Source: Gracilibacillus suaedae
Lineage (GTDB): Bacteria > Bacillota > Bacilli > Bacillales > Amphibacillaceae
DNA length: 64,000 bases
NCBI RefSeq assembly: GCF_017599345.1
Contig: NZ_JAGFVL010000035.1
Location: 62,001-126,000, forward strand
Reading direction: 5' to 3'
Made by a program: the position numbers and the translations under genes. A model generated the notes under the pieces. It had not been told where the DNA came from. It saw only the letters and a program-made list of their open reading frames with translations, and did no database searches. Shown here in pieces: positions 16,483 to 25,173 of the stretch. Within the stretch, counting starts at the first letter, position 1. Every line of letters begins with the position of its first letter.

Positions 16483-17265
16483 TTATAATAATTTTTCAAA
16501 AGTAATTCTTATTTTGTCTTTTTTGGTACGACCTTGTAATTCAGTAATCCGAGACCTACCTTTCCCTCTAATCGATATAAGATCTTCTTCTTCAAGCACA
16601 AAGGAAGGTTGATCAATGGTTTGGAAATTTACCTTTACCAGACCTTTCTTGATCAGATTCAACGCTTGTTGTCTGGAAATTTGGTACATTTCTTTGATGA
16701 TTACATCTAAGCGTAAAGATGTACATGTTGCCATTCGCGATTGCCATGTATCTTGAGATGGCAGTCTTTCGGCCATCGAAACTCTGTCAAAAGTGACTCC
16801 TGCCTTCTTGATTGACGTGACATTTGTAATAAGATAGGTCGTTATATCTGATGCTACGAGAATCTGAATAGTATCATTGTGAATAACAATATCACCAATC
16901 TTTTTTCGTTTGATACCAGCAGATAAAAAAGTTCCTAAAACATCTCGATGTTCAACGGAAACAAATTTTTGTGGAAAAGTAGCTTGTAATAACTCTACTT
17001 CAAAACTTGATTCCTTGATTTCTTCATAAAAAGGTGCTAGTATCGCTCGTTTTCTTTCAGCCGATTCCCAGCCTCCAAAGAAAACTAACTGCAATTCTTC
17101 ATCATTTCCAATAATCATCTCAAAAATCTTTTGTTCCCTTGGGTGAAGAAAATCAATTACTTTTCTCTCATATCTCGTATTTACTTCATCACGCCAAGAC
17201 AATACCTGGTCGATAAAAGGGTATTCCTCTTGCCTAAAATGCTGATACAAATCCATCTCCATCAC
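16483..17265 (-). CDS. ylmH: S4-domain RNA-binding protein YlmH
   Basis: 260 residues; the C-terminal S4 domain (about 180-245) contains SRQQALNLIKKGLVKVN, and the N-terminal part matches the YlmH family. Homologues act on stalled ribosome-peptidyl-tRNA complexes or are linked to division only by neighbourhood; the function in this organism is not visible. It is one base away from ylmG and probably co-transcribed with the sepF cluster. Confidence 0.9.
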   Translation of the reverse strand: MMEMDLYQHFRQEEYPFIDQVLSWRDEVNTRYERKVIDFLHPREQKIFEMIIGNDEELQLVFFGGWESAERKRAILAPFYEEIKESSFEVELLQATFPQKFVSVEHRDVLGTFLSAGIKRKKIGDIVIHNDTIQILVASDITTYLITNVTSIKKAGVTFDRVSMAERLPSQDTWQSRMATCTSLRLDVIIKEMYQISRQQALNLIKKGLVKVNFQTIDQPSFVLEEEDLISIRGKGRSRITELQGRTKKDKIRITFEKLL

Positions 17266-17559
17266 CTATAGACCAACTACAATAGAAAGGAGGTTGATAA
17301 ATAAATAATTCAATCCTCGCATTGCGAACTGAAGAACAAAAATTGCTACAATTGGTGAAATATCGATCATACCACCGATAGGAGGAATGATTTTCCTGAA
17401 CGGCTCTAAATATGGTTCTACAATTGAACCGAGCATTTGCCCAAATGATGATTCTCTAGCTCCCGGAAACCATGACATTAAGATATAAATAATAATCGCA
17501 TATGTGTAAAATGTCATCGCATAATATAAAATCTGATGTAATAATCCCATTTCATTCAT
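17266..17559 (-). CDS. ylmG: YggT-family membrane protein YlmG
   Basis: 97 residues with two hydrophobic segments flanking the conserved loop [14 protein letters not shown]...[12 protein letters not shown], diagnostic of the YggT family. The ATG at 17559 overlaps the sepF stop (TAATG); an in-frame ATG at 17550 is the alternative. The frame also extends to a GTG at 17565, inside sepF. Its role is unclear; homologues are linked to division and membrane-protein distribution. Confidence 0.9.
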   Translation of the reverse strand: MNEMGLLHQILYYAMTFYTYAIIIYILMSWFPGARESSFGQMLGSIVEPYLEPFRKIIPPIGGMIDISPIVAIFVLQFAMRGLNYLFINLLSIVVGL

Positions 17560-17996
17560 TACCACCTTTGTTCTGGATCTGTTTCTTCCATTATTTCCGT
17601 AATATTTCCGGATATTTCAATGTTTTCTGGTGTACATAAAAAAGTTTGTGAACCTAGCTTTTTAATTTGACCAGATACAGCATAAACTGTTCCACTCATA
17701 AAATCAATTATTTGTCTTGCTTGTTGTGTATCCACTCGTTGCAGGTTAATGACAACGGATCTCCGATTCACAACATGATCAGCAATATCTTGTACTTCAT
17801 TGAATGATCTGGGTTCAAATAAAACCATTTTCGCACTTTTTTGAACGGATTTTAAACTGACAACGTTGGCTTTCTCTTCTTTTCTTTCACTTCGTGTTTG
17901 TGGTTTATTCTCTTGTTCTAATTCTTCTTCGATAATCTCATACTCTTCATCTTCAATTCCGAAGAAATTACGGAACTTCCCCTTCATACTCATCAT
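17559..17996 (-). CDS. sepF: Cell division protein SepF
   Basis: Cytoplasmic ring-forming protein that bundles FtsZ filaments and anchors them to the membrane. The 145-residue protein has the N-terminal amphipathic membrane helix [17 protein letters not shown], an acidic linker and the C-terminal SepF domain (about 55-140), with [24 protein letters not shown] lies six bases before the ATG at 17996; the next in-frame ATG codon (17993) is equally possible. Confidence 0.95.
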   Translation of the reverse strand: MMSMKGKFRNFFGIEDEEYEIIEEELEQENKPQTRSERKEEKANVVSLKSVQKSAKMVLFEPRSFNEVQDIADHVVNRRSVVINLQRVDTQQARQIIDFMSGTVYAVSGQIKKLGSQTFLCTPENIEISGNITEIMEETDPEQRW

Positions 17997-18005
17997 TCAT
18001 CACCC

Positions 18006-18686
18006 CTATTCTTCATATGGTCCCACTAAACTGGAACCAATACGTATATGAGTAGCACCTTCTTCAATTGCAATATGATAATCATTACTCATTCCCATAG
18101 ACAAATACTGACATGGTGCATGTTCCCATCCTCTTTCTTGAATAGTATTCTTTAACTTATGTAAGGATCGGAAGACATTGCGCAATACCTGCTCATCAGC
18201 TACATGCGGAGCCATCGTCATTAATCCGACTACTCTAATCTTTGGATAGTTTTGTAACGTGTCAATAAACGACTCAACCTCTTCTGGTTGCAGTCCATGC
18301 TTCGATTCTTCGCCACTTACATTCACTTGAACAAAACAATCAACAGGATTGTCTGTCCGTTTATTAATTTCCTTAGCTAATGATTTTCGGTCTAATGAAT
18401 GAATATAGTCTATCTTATCAATAATGTCTTTTACTTTACGGGATTGTAACGTACCAATAAAATGCCAAATTGCTTGTTCACCCATATTCTCGTGTTTCTC
18501 TAGAAATCCTTCCATCCGATTTTCACCTAAATGGCGAACACCGGAATGAACAGCTTCTAAAGCTCTTTCTATTGTAACATATTTTGTTACCCCAATAATG
18601 GTGATATCTTGAGGATCTCGTCCAGCTTTGTCGCATGCAAATTTGATATTTTTCTGTATTTGAGTGAGATTTTCTGCTACTGTCAT
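18006..18686 (-). CDS. ylmE: PLP-binding homeostasis protein, YggS/YlmE family
   Basis: 226-residue alanine-racemase-fold protein that binds pyridoxal phosphate, with Lys35 in IIGVTKYV as the expected Schiff-base lysine. Other family motifs are HFIGTLQSRK, QVNVSGEESKHG and LSMGMSNDY. The family buffers free PLP and affects amino-acid pools; no enzyme reaction is established. It lies directly upstream of sepF in the ylm operon. Confidence 0.92.
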   Translation of the reverse strand: MTVAENLTQIQKNIKFACDKAGRDPQDITIIGVTKYVTIERALEAVHSGVRHLGENRMEGFLEKHENMGEQAIWHFIGTLQSRKVKDIIDKIDYIHSLDRKSLAKEINKRTDNPVDCFVQVNVSGEESKHGLQPEEVESFIDTLQNYPKIRVVGLMTMAPHVADEQVLRNVFRSLHKLKNTIQERGWEHAPCQYLSMGMSNDYHIAIEEGATHIRIGSSLVGPYEE

Positions 18687-18708
18687 GTTAAAGCTCCTTT
18701 CATCACCG

Positions 18709-19512
18709 TTAAACTAATGCAATAAAACCCATCATCCTGCCAGTAGGGTGGTGGTCTCTTCGGTGAGAGAAAAATGATGAATGATGTGATGTGCAATACT
18801 TTGAAATATGTATATGATTAGCTGAAACACCAGCATCCAGTAATAATCTATAGTTTAAATATTTTAAATCTAACTGGTATTGGTCATCTGACCCTTGATA
18901 AGAATCAACATATTTTGCATCAATATGCTGAATAACATGGTCATTTACTTGATAACATGAGCCACAAATACTTGGTCCAATCACAACTTCGATATCTTTT
19001 GCGTCAGAAGATAATTGTTTAAAATGATCGATTGTTTTTTTGGCAATATTGGAAACAGTCCCTTTCCAACCAGCATGTGAAATAGCAACGATTCCTTGCT
19101 TTCTGTCTGCGAAAAATAATGGAACACAATCTGCAAACAATGCAGTACACAACACATGTTTCTCCGTTGTCATTAAACCATCTGTTTCTAGTATTGCATC
19201 ATCTCTGGAGAACGCTCCATTACCACTATCTTTGGATTGAATGAACTGCACATGATTACCATGTACTTGGTCTGCCATTACCCACTTTTCTAATGGAAAT
19301 GAGATAGTTTCCGCTACGTATTTTCGATTTTGTAATACATCGCTTGGATTATCCCCCACATGAAAGCCTAGGTTATTACTTTGGTATGGGGGATGACTAA
19401 TACCGCCCTCACGTGTTGTAAAACCGGCTACAATGTTGGAGTTATTTCTCATCCATGGTTTAATCCATAATATTCCTTCATCTTCAAGCTGCATAAAGGG
19501 TTCCGTCATCAT
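18709..19512 (-). CDS. ylmD: Purine nucleoside phosphorylase / multi-copper polyphenol oxidase family protein YlmD
   Basis: 267 residues of the YfiH/LACC1 family, whose members cleave or deaminate purine nucleosides. The metal-binding motifs are visible: QVHGNHV, CTALFADCVP, ISHAGWKGT and GPSICGSCYQV. AGGAGGGG sits very close to the first ATG; the second ATG at 19509 may be the real start. It is upstream of ylmE, the usual order. Confidence 0.9.
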   Translation of the reverse strand: MMTEPFMQLEDEGILWIKPWMRNNSNIVAGFTTREGGISHPPYQSNNLGFHVGDNPSDVLQNRKYVAETISFPLEKWVMADQVHGNHVQFIQSKDSGNGAFSRDDAILETDGLMTTEKHVLCTALFADCVPLFFADRKQGIVAISHAGWKGTVSNIAKKTIDHFKQLSSDAKDIEVVIGPSICGSCYQVNDHVIQHIDAKYVDSYQGSDDQYQLDLKYLNYRLLLDAGVSANHIHISKYCTSHHSSFFSHRRDHHPTGRMMGFIALV

Positions 19513-19572
19513 ACCCCTCCTATTTTAAATTATTTTATCATATTTTAGCGTAGCAATACAGTTCCATGTCGT

Positions 19573-19866
19573 TTATTGCTGATAAGTGGATGAAGAATCC
19601 TCGTTATCTTGAACTTGAAGAGTTGGGTAATGTCCGTTCTTTTTCACCAAAATTACATCATGTCCGATTTTCATAACATATTCCCATGGAATGATAATTT
19701 CCCGTGACTCTCCAAAAACTCCAAATGTTTTTGTTTTTGTTGCTACTACTAAATTAGTGATTTTACCCATATCTACATTTATCTCTATATCCGTTAAACT
19801 CCCTATTTTAGTTCCATCTTCAATATACACAATATCTTTCATTTGTAAAGCAGATAATGTTATCAT
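19573..19866 (-). CDS. ylmC: YlmC/YmxH-type PRC-barrel protein
   Basis: 97 residues forming one PRC-barrel domain (about 5-80), with KDIVYIEDGTKIGSLTDIEI and SREIIIPWEYVMKIG. An AAAGGAGGG site precedes the ATG. Family members are sporulation-associated, but the molecular role is not known. It begins the ylmC-ylmD-ylmE-sepF-ylmG-ylmH run. Confidence 0.88.
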   Translation of the reverse strand: MITLSALQMKDIVYIEDGTKIGSLTDIEINVDMGKITNLVVATKTKTFGVFGESREIIIPWEYVMKIGHDVILVKKNGHYPTLQVQDNEDSSSTYQQ

Positions 19867-19997
19867 TTCGCTCCCTCCTTTATATCAATATATGTCTTGA
19901 CTTAAAAAATATGGTGTTTATGACAATAAAATTCGCTCATGTTCTATTGGTATTGGCACACACTAAAAATAATTCAGTTAGTGAAGGAGTGACTAAA

Positions 19998-20171
19998 TTG
20001 GGTAGAGATGAACATAAAAAAAATACTACGAGAAATCCATTAGCACAGACGCCCAAAATGGAAAAAACGGATGGAATTGATGTGGAATTCTCCAATGAAC
20101 TCGCCGATGCAGACGATTTAGAAGCAAAAGAACGAGGCGAAAGAGCAGACAAAAGAGCCAAGAAGCGATGA
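19998..20171 (+). CDS. Small YfhD-family protein
   Basis: 57 residues starting from TTG at 19998, chosen because AAGGAG lies eight bases upstream and the product then begins MGRDEHKK. It is highly charged, and the DGIDVEFSNELADADDLEA stretch matches my memory of the YfhD family found in spore formers. No function is established. It runs opposite to its neighbours and lies where B. subtilis has ylmA, which suggests an insertion between ylmC and sigG. A terminator overlaps its 3' end. Confidence 0.75.
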   Translation: MGRDEHKKNTTRNPLAQTPKMEKTDGIDVEFSNELADADDLEAKERGERADKRAKKR

Positions 20172-20192
20172 AACCACATCGCTTCTTTTATA
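20160..20192 (+). terminator. Terminator of the yfhD-like gene
   Basis: GAAGCGATG, loop AAACCA, CATCGCTTC, then TTTTATA; the first arm overlaps the last codons and the stop. Confidence 0.75.
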
Positions 20193-20267
20193 ATAAAGTA
20201 CACAATATACATAAACTACAAGTAATTCTTATATGGATCTACTTTTTTCATTCTAATTAGAGCTGAA

Positions 20268-20753
20268 TGATGTCATCCGCTCCGACAGAATACTGCTTTC
20301 CATGGGCACGGACTCAGCCAGGGAACTACGGTGAAATATCTTCCTTGATCCCTTGCACCGCGGAAGCTTACTTCGAATCGTTACTAGAAGACACAGGTGC
20401 ATCACGGGGTCTTCAGGCTCGCGTGAGTTCCGATAGGAGTCTCCGTATTCTGCCTCCGCTAAGCGTATTGTTCTAATTTTCGAAAGAAGAGAACTTTTGG
20501 GAATATTTTCTGTGAATTTCTTCTTACTTGATAAGAGATTCACACTAAGCTGCGGAAAAATGCGACACTCCTGGGGGAACAGCGCGAGCCGAAGATCCAC
20601 TTGGTGCAGTGATTTTCTTCACCAAGTTAGCTGAGGCCGTGCCCCCGGAAAGGAAGTGTTTTTCCGCAGCGGCGAATGAGCACTTAATTTCAGAAGAATG
20701 GAAGTAAGCTACTAAACAGAATTTTCATTACTTCGCAGTTTGTATCAAGTGCG
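20268..20753. repeat. Composite structured repeat, copy B (R1-type hairpins plus shared tail)
   Basis: Fills the gap between the yfhD-like gene and sigG. The first palindromic part, 20268-20463, runs from CATCCGCTCCGACAGAATAC to GTCTCCGTATTCTGCCTCCG. The second, 20549-20670, has perfect 12-base arms GCTGCGGAAAAA (20549-20560) and TTTTTCCGCAGC (20659-20670). The 32-base tail at 20722-20753 matches 12399-12430 at all but one base. No protein-like frame is present. Confidence 0.8.
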
Positions 20754-20780
20754 AAGAAGGTAGAGATTGTTTTTAATGCA

Positions 20781-20817
20781 TAATAGGAGCAAAACCACTA
20801 TGGTTTTGCTCCTATTA
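20781..20817 (-). terminator. Hairpin after sigG
   Basis: A 16-bp stem (TAATAGGAGCAAAACC / GGTTTTGCTCCTATTA) with a five-base loop begins directly after the sigG stop. The following T run is poor, so termination is likely but not certain. Confidence 0.6.
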
Positions 20818-21597
20818 TTATTCAAACATTTCTTTATTCATTTCTTTAATTGCTGCTTTTTCTAATCGTGACACTTGAGCCTGTGAAATACCAATTTCTT
20901 CAGCTACTTCCATTTGTGTTTTCCCTTGAAAGAAACGCTTGTTAAGTATCATTTTTTCACGTTTATTTAACCGATGCATACCTTCTTTTATCGATAAATG
21001 ATTAATCCAGTCATTATCTTTCACATTATCATCACTAACTTGGTCCATTACATAAATAGGGTCACCGCCATCATTAAAAATAGGCTCAAATAACGAGACA
21101 GGGTCTTGAATTGCATCAAGAGCAAAAATTACATCAGTAACTGGTACATCTAATTCTTCTGCAATTTCCATAGGAGAAGGATCTTTTGACGTTTTGTTTA
21201 ATAATTTCTCTCTTGCATGTAGCGCTTTATAAGCAATATCTCGTAATGACCTGGATACTCTTATCGGATTATTATCGCGTAAATACCTTCTAATCTCACC
21301 GATAATCATTGGGACAGCATAGGTGGAGAATTTTACATTTTGACTTAAGTCAAAATTATCAATCGATTTTAATAAACCGATACAACCGACTTGAAATAAA
21401 TCATCACCGTACTCCCCGCGATTAGAAAAACGTTGAATAACACTAAGTACTAATCTTAAATTGCCATTAACTAATTTCTCTCTTGCAGATTGATCCCCAT
21501 TCTGCATAGCCTTAAATAAAATTCGCATTTCATCATTCTTTAATACTGGTAAGGTTGCTGTATCTACCCCACAAATTTCTACTTTATGTCTTGTCAT
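20818..21597 (-). CDS. sigG: RNA polymerase sporulation sigma factor SigG
   Basis: Late forespore sigma factor. The 259 residues start MTRHKVEICGVDTATLPVL, the typical SigG N terminus. Region 2 contains LFQVGCIGLLKSIDNFD, followed by YAVPMIIGEIRRYLRD. Region 4 has a helix-turn-helix near the C terminus (TQMEVAEEIGISQAQVSRLE). Order spoIIGA-sigE-sigG is as in B. subtilis. A sigma-F/G-like promoter lies at 21634-21663. Confidence 0.97.
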   Translation of the reverse strand: MTRHKVEICGVDTATLPVLKNDEMRILFKAMQNGDQSAREKLVNGNLRLVLSVIQRFSNRGEYGDDLFQVGCIGLLKSIDNFDLSQNVKFSTYAVPMIIGEIRRYLRDNNPIRVSRSLRDIAYKALHAREKLLNKTSKDPSPMEIAEELDVPVTDVIFALDAIQDPVSLFEPIFNDGGDPIYVMDQVSDDNVKDNDWINHLSIKEGMHRLNKREKMILNKRFFQGKTQMEVAEEIGISQAQVSRLEKAAIKEMNKEMFE

Positions 21598-21633
21598 TTA
21601 ATACCCTCCCAATTGGAGATCCTTCTCAAAAAT

Positions 21634-21663
21634 CAGTATCACCAATCAGGAGGTTTTTATGCA
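21634..21663 (-). promoter_or_regulatory. Candidate sigma-F/sigma-G promoter of sigG
   Basis: TGCATA (21663-21658) matches the -35 of forespore promoters. Fourteen bases later GGTGATACTG (21643-21634) fits a GGnnAnAnT-type -10. Known biology: sigG is first transcribed by sigma-F in the forespore and then autoregulated. The spacer is at the short end for this class. Confidence 0.5.
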
Positions 21664-21689
21664 TCATCCATCATTTACCATTTGTGTTT

Positions 21690-22409
21690 TCAGACCATTT
21701 TATTAAACTCTTTTTGCAGCCTTTTAATAATCTTTTTCTCCAGTCGTGAAATGTAGGATTGCGAGATACCAAGTAAATCGGCAACATCTTTTTGTGTCAT
21801 TTCTTCCTTATCCACAAGCCCAAATCTTAACTCCATAATTTGTCTTTCTCTTCCATTTAATTGATCTAACGCTTTTCGTAATAATGTTTTATCAATGCTC
21901 TGTTCCAAATCTTTAAATGTCACATCTTCATCCGTACCTAACACATCTGATAGTAATAGTTCATTGCCATCCCAATCCACATTTAACGGTTCATCAAACG
22001 AAACCTCCGTTTTTATTTTGTTATTTTTCCGAAGATACATTAATATCTCATTTTCAATACATCTTGACGCATATGTCGCTAGTTTAATTTTCTTTTCGGG
22101 ATTAAAGGTATTAATCGCTTTGATTAAACCAATTGTTCCAATACTGATTAAATCTTCAATATTAATACCCGTATTTTCAAATTTCCGAGCAATATAAACA
22201 ACAAGGCGTAAGTTTCTTTCGATTAACATTGCCCTTGCAGCTTTATCACCTACTGGAAGTCGATGAATTAATTCATATTCCTCTTCTTTAGATAGTGGTG
22301 GTGGTAATGCTTCGCTTCCCCCAATGTAGTAAATTTCGTCTACTTTAAAGCCCATTTTCTTCAGAATTTTGTAAAAAATCATTTTATATTTTTGTTGTAC
22401 GATTAGCAT
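21690..22409 (-). CDS. sigE: RNA polymerase sporulation sigma factor SigE (pro-sigma-E)
   Basis: Early mother-cell sigma factor made as an inactive precursor. Choosing the ATG at 22409 (AAGGAG eight bases upstream) gives 239 residues, the usual length. The first 25-30 residues are the basic, hydrophobic pro-sequence ([21 protein letters not shown]) removed by SpoIIGA. Sigma-70 regions 2 and 4 follow, with [15 protein letters not shown] and the helix-turn-helix [20 protein letters not shown]. It is directly downstream of the protease gene spoIIGA. Confidence 0.97.
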   Translation of the reverse strand: MLIVQQKYKMIFYKILKKMGFKVDEIYYIGGSEALPPPLSKEEEYELIHRLPVGDKAARAMLIERNLRLVVYIARKFENTGINIEDLISIGTIGLIKAINTFNPEKKIKLATYASRCIENEILMYLRKNNKIKTEVSFDEPLNVDWDGNELLLSDVLGTDEDVTFKDLEQSIDKTLLRKALDQLNGRERQIMELRFGLVDKEEMTQKDVADLLGISQSYISRLEKKIIKRLQKEFNKMV

Positions 22410-22436
22410 TCCTTCCACTCCTTATCCTTTATAATG

Positions 22437-23330
22437 TCACCCTGTCTGCTGAAAAAGTTTAGGGTGTAATAAACAATGATAACTGTTGTCAGCCACTAAG
22501 TTCCCAAATTGAATTCCTATTAAAACCTTCTTGTTTGCCAGTGGAACATCTTTCATATGTATTTCAAGTAAATCCGGTTTAAAAGCCAACATAAAATCAT
22601 GTTGTCCACTTACTCCTTGAAAAGGTAATATTCGAAAAGTGTTCGAAGTAGAATCGAGTATTTCACCTTCCATCAAATTCTGAGCGGATGTTTGCAGTTC
22701 CATCATTTCTTCTTCATCAAACCAATGCCCAAGGATGGTTTGGTCAACAATAATGACAGGCGTCTGGGTAAACGGATCTACTAAATGGTTTCCACTATCC
22801 AAATATCCAGTTGTTTCTACCTGTTTACCTCTCCACTTAATCGTTACACGATAGTAAAACTCTTGTTGGAACTGCTGCATTTTGTGCTTGTCCATTCGGT
22901 ATTTTGTAAAGAAAAAGATGATAGGAAATCCAATTAAAACAAATAAACCATGTATTTCATCATTTGCTAGACCTGGACTTGAAAAATAATCTTCAGTTGA
23001 AAATAAAAAGTGAATGGCAAATAAGCCACCACCTATTGAAAATGTCATAAAATAAAATGAACAAAGTAATTTGAAATAGATAGCAACATTTTGAAAGCCA
23101 AAAGCAATCCAAATTATAATAAGTGAATGTACTATTTTTAATATCCATGAATCAATCGGAAACGTTGGAAAAATGAAGGATATTGGTACTATTAATGAAC
23201 CAAAAAAACTGGCTATTATTAATCGATACCATTTGGTTATGTGTTTTGTAATTGATTGAGTTAGTAATAGAATCATCCAGTCTATCATGAAATTGAGCAG
23301 CCATACGATTTCTACATAAACAACCACCAT
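22437..23330 (-). CDS. spoIIGA: Sporulation sigma-E factor processing peptidase SpoIIGA
   Basis: Membrane aspartic protease at the sporulation septum that activates pro-sigma-E after a signal from SpoIIR. The 297-residue protein has five hydrophobic segments in its first half and a C-terminal protease domain, with the catalytic aspartate Asp178 in GYLDSGN. It is co-transcribed with sigE (27-base gap). A long-spacer promoter of the Spo0A-activated type is found upstream. Confidence 0.95.
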   Translation of the reverse strand: MVVVYVEIVWLLNFMIDWMILLLTQSITKHITKWYRLIIASFFGSLIVPISFIFPTFPIDSWILKIVHSLIIIWIAFGFQNVAIYFKLLCSFYFMTFSIGGGLFAIHFLFSTEDYFSSPGLANDEIHGLFVLIGFPIIFFFTKYRMDKHKMQQFQQEFYYRVTIKWRGKQVETTGYLDSGNHLVDPFTQTPVIIVDQTILGHWFDEEEMMELQTSAQNLMEGEILDSTSNTFRILPFQGVSGQHDFMLAFKPDLLEIHMKDVPLANKKVLIGIQFGNLVADNSYHCLLHPKLFQQTG

Positions 23331-23376
23331 GTCCTTCCTCTCCAGCTAATATGAAATAAGCTTTACTTGTCTATTT

Positions 23377-23409
23377 AGTATAAAGAAAAGAAAGAAAGAA
23401 GTCTGTCAC
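23377..23409 (-). promoter_or_regulatory. Spo0A-type long-spacer promoter of spoIIGA-sigE
   Basis: GTGACA (23409-23404), a 21-base pyrimidine-rich spacer and TATACT (23382-23377). The B. subtilis spoIIG promoter is known for good -35 and -10 elements set about 22 bases apart and needing Spo0A~P. TGTTGAA at 23457-23463 (one mismatch to the 0A box TGTCGAA) is a candidate upstream site. Confidence 0.65.
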
Positions 23410-23621
23410 AGTTTGTATGCAAAAATCATCTAGTTTTCAGAAAAAACACATAAAAATGTTGAATTACTGAAGAGACATTTAAATGAGGGTAATGTAAGGG
23501 GGATTCTAACGATCATATGAAAGCACAAACCTATTTGACTATACTTCAAAATATTACAACACTACTTTGTAAAAAATGCACATAACCATTATGATCTGCT
23601 TTATGGTATAACGTAGCCTGA

Positions 23622-23802
23622 GCGGACATTTAGTACGTTAGTTGGCGAAATAACTGCCCATTGACGGTGTTGGCGGACATTTAATCCTTTATTCGGTTCA
23701 TTTCGGATTAAATTAGCACTATTTTTGATGAATAGCGGAATAGATGTCCACAACCCCCTCAAAAACGGAAATTTTGTCACAAATAACGGAACAAATGTCC
23801 GC
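23622..23802. repeat. R2 dispersed repeat, copy 2
   Basis: Second copy of the 15334-15513 element, same orientation and the same four-motif structure (two direct GCGGACATTTA-type units, two inverted AATGTCCGC-type units). It lies between ftsZ and spoIIGA, where B. subtilis carries bpr. Confidence 0.8.
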
Positions 23803-23893
23803 ACTTAGGATATAATCGTACTATGCAAGGAAGCAAGAACTTTTTCCTTGGAGCAAGATGAGCTCTTCCATAGAAAAGAAATACGCATCCACT

Positions 23894-23926
23894 AAAAAAC
23901 ACGAACAATAAATTGTTCGTGTTTTT
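23894..23926 (-). terminator. ftsZ terminator
   Basis: CACGAACAA, loop, TTGTTCGTG followed by TTTTTT on the minus strand, about 40 bases past the ftsZ stop. Confidence 0.85.
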
Positions 23927-23965
23927 GTCAGTGTCCCAGTCACTGTTGATATAAAGGATATTTAA

Positions 23966-25105
23966 TTATCTTCTTCGATTACGATTTCTTAAAAATGTTG
24001 GTATATCTAATGTATCTTCTTCTTGCTTTGGTCTTGAACTGGAAGAAGATGATGGACTAGGTTCTTGTGTTTTTTCTGGCTGCTGCTTTTCTCTCTTAGG
24101 AGAGCTAGCTTGTAAAACAGATTTAGGTTTATTTTGTGCATTTTTGATTTGTGATTCATCAAAGCCGGTCGCGATGACAGTTACAACAATTTCATCCTTC
24201 AAATCTTCGTTGATTACGGAACCGAAAATGACATTCACTTCTTGATCTGCCGCCGAAGTTACAATGTCTGCTGCCTCTTGAACTTCATATAAGCTTAAAT
24301 TAGTTCCACCGGTTATGTTCATTAATACACCATGCGCTCCATCAATAGAAGTTTCCAGTAGCGGAGATGAAATAGCCTTCTTAGCAGCCTCAGCTGCACG
24401 ACTTTCACCTGTAGCTACACCGATACCCATTAGTGCCGAACCTTTATCAGCCATGATAGTTTTCACATCGGCAAAGTCGACGTTTATTAATCCAGGTGTT
24501 GCAATTAAATCTGAAATACCTTGTACACCTTGTCGTAACACATTATCTGCTTCTCGGAATGCTTCTAGCATAGGTGTATTTTTATCAATTATTTCTAGTA
24601 ATCGGTCATTAGGAATTACAATTAGTGTATCTACACTGCTTTTTAATCCATCAATACCTGAAACCGCTTGAGTTGCTCGTTTTCTTCCTTCAAAAGTAAA
24701 TGGGCGAGTAACTACCCCTACTGTTAATGCCCCTAATTCTTTGGCTACTTGGGCAATAACAGGAGCAGCTCCTGTCCCTGTTCCACCGCCCATACCAGCT
24801 GTAACAAAGACCATATCAGAACCTTTAAGTATTTCTTCAATTTGTTCCTTGCTTTCTTCCGCAGCTTTTCTTCCTACCTCTGGGTTTGCACCTGCGCCCA
24901 ATCCTCGTGTTAATTTTGTACCAATTTGCATTTTAACTTCTGCTTTAGAAAGATTTAATGCTTGTGCATCTGTATTCACTGCAATAAATTCTACGCCTTG
25001 CACACCGTGCTCTATCATTCGGTTAACAGCGTTGCTTCCACCACCGCCTACACCGATTACTTTTATCGTAGCTAGTTGATCCATGTTCGTATCAAAGTCT
25101 AACAT
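23966..25105 (-). CDS. ftsZ: Cell division protein FtsZ
   Basis: Tubulin-like GTPase that forms the division ring. The start at 25105 follows GGAGG and gives [10 protein letters not shown] and 379 residues. The GTP-binding loop [10 protein letters not shown], the N-terminal [12 protein letters not shown] and the T7-loop residues [11 protein letters not shown] are present. The variable linker is rich in Ser, Pro and Gln (HAQ-type), and the conserved C-terminal peptide [14 protein letters not shown] binds FtsA and SepF. ftsA lies immediately upstream. Confidence 0.98.
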   Translation of the reverse strand: MLDFDTNMDQLATIKVIGVGGGGSNAVNRMIEHGVQGVEFIAVNTDAQALNLSKAEVKMQIGTKLTRGLGAGANPEVGRKAAEESKEQIEEILKGSDMVFVTAGMGGGTGTGAAPVIAQVAKELGALTVGVVTRPFTFEGRKRATQAVSGIDGLKSSVDTLIVIPNDRLLEIIDKNTPMLEAFREADNVLRQGVQGISDLIATPGLINVDFADVKTIMADKGSALMGIGVATGESRAAEAAKKAISSPLLETSIDGAHGVLMNITGGTNLSLYEVQEAADIVTSAADQEVNVIFGSVINEDLKDEIVVTVIATGFDESQIKNAQNKPKSVLQASSPKREKQQPEKTQEPSPSSSSSSRPKQEEDTLDIPTFLRNRNRRR

Positions 25106-25173
25106 ACCATTTCCTCCCATTTTGCTAGATTAATAGTCTGTCTTTTTCCTCGTCTTGATTTACCCCAATATTC

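Noticed and set aside
23601-23804. 67-codon minus-strand frame between ftsZ and spoIIGA
   Set aside because: Coincides with R2 copy 2; the matching frame is not kept in copy 1.
24315-25079. Two plus-strand frames antisense to ftsZ
   Set aside because: Shadow frames of ftsZ rich in Ser, Pro and Ala, as expected from reversed codons.
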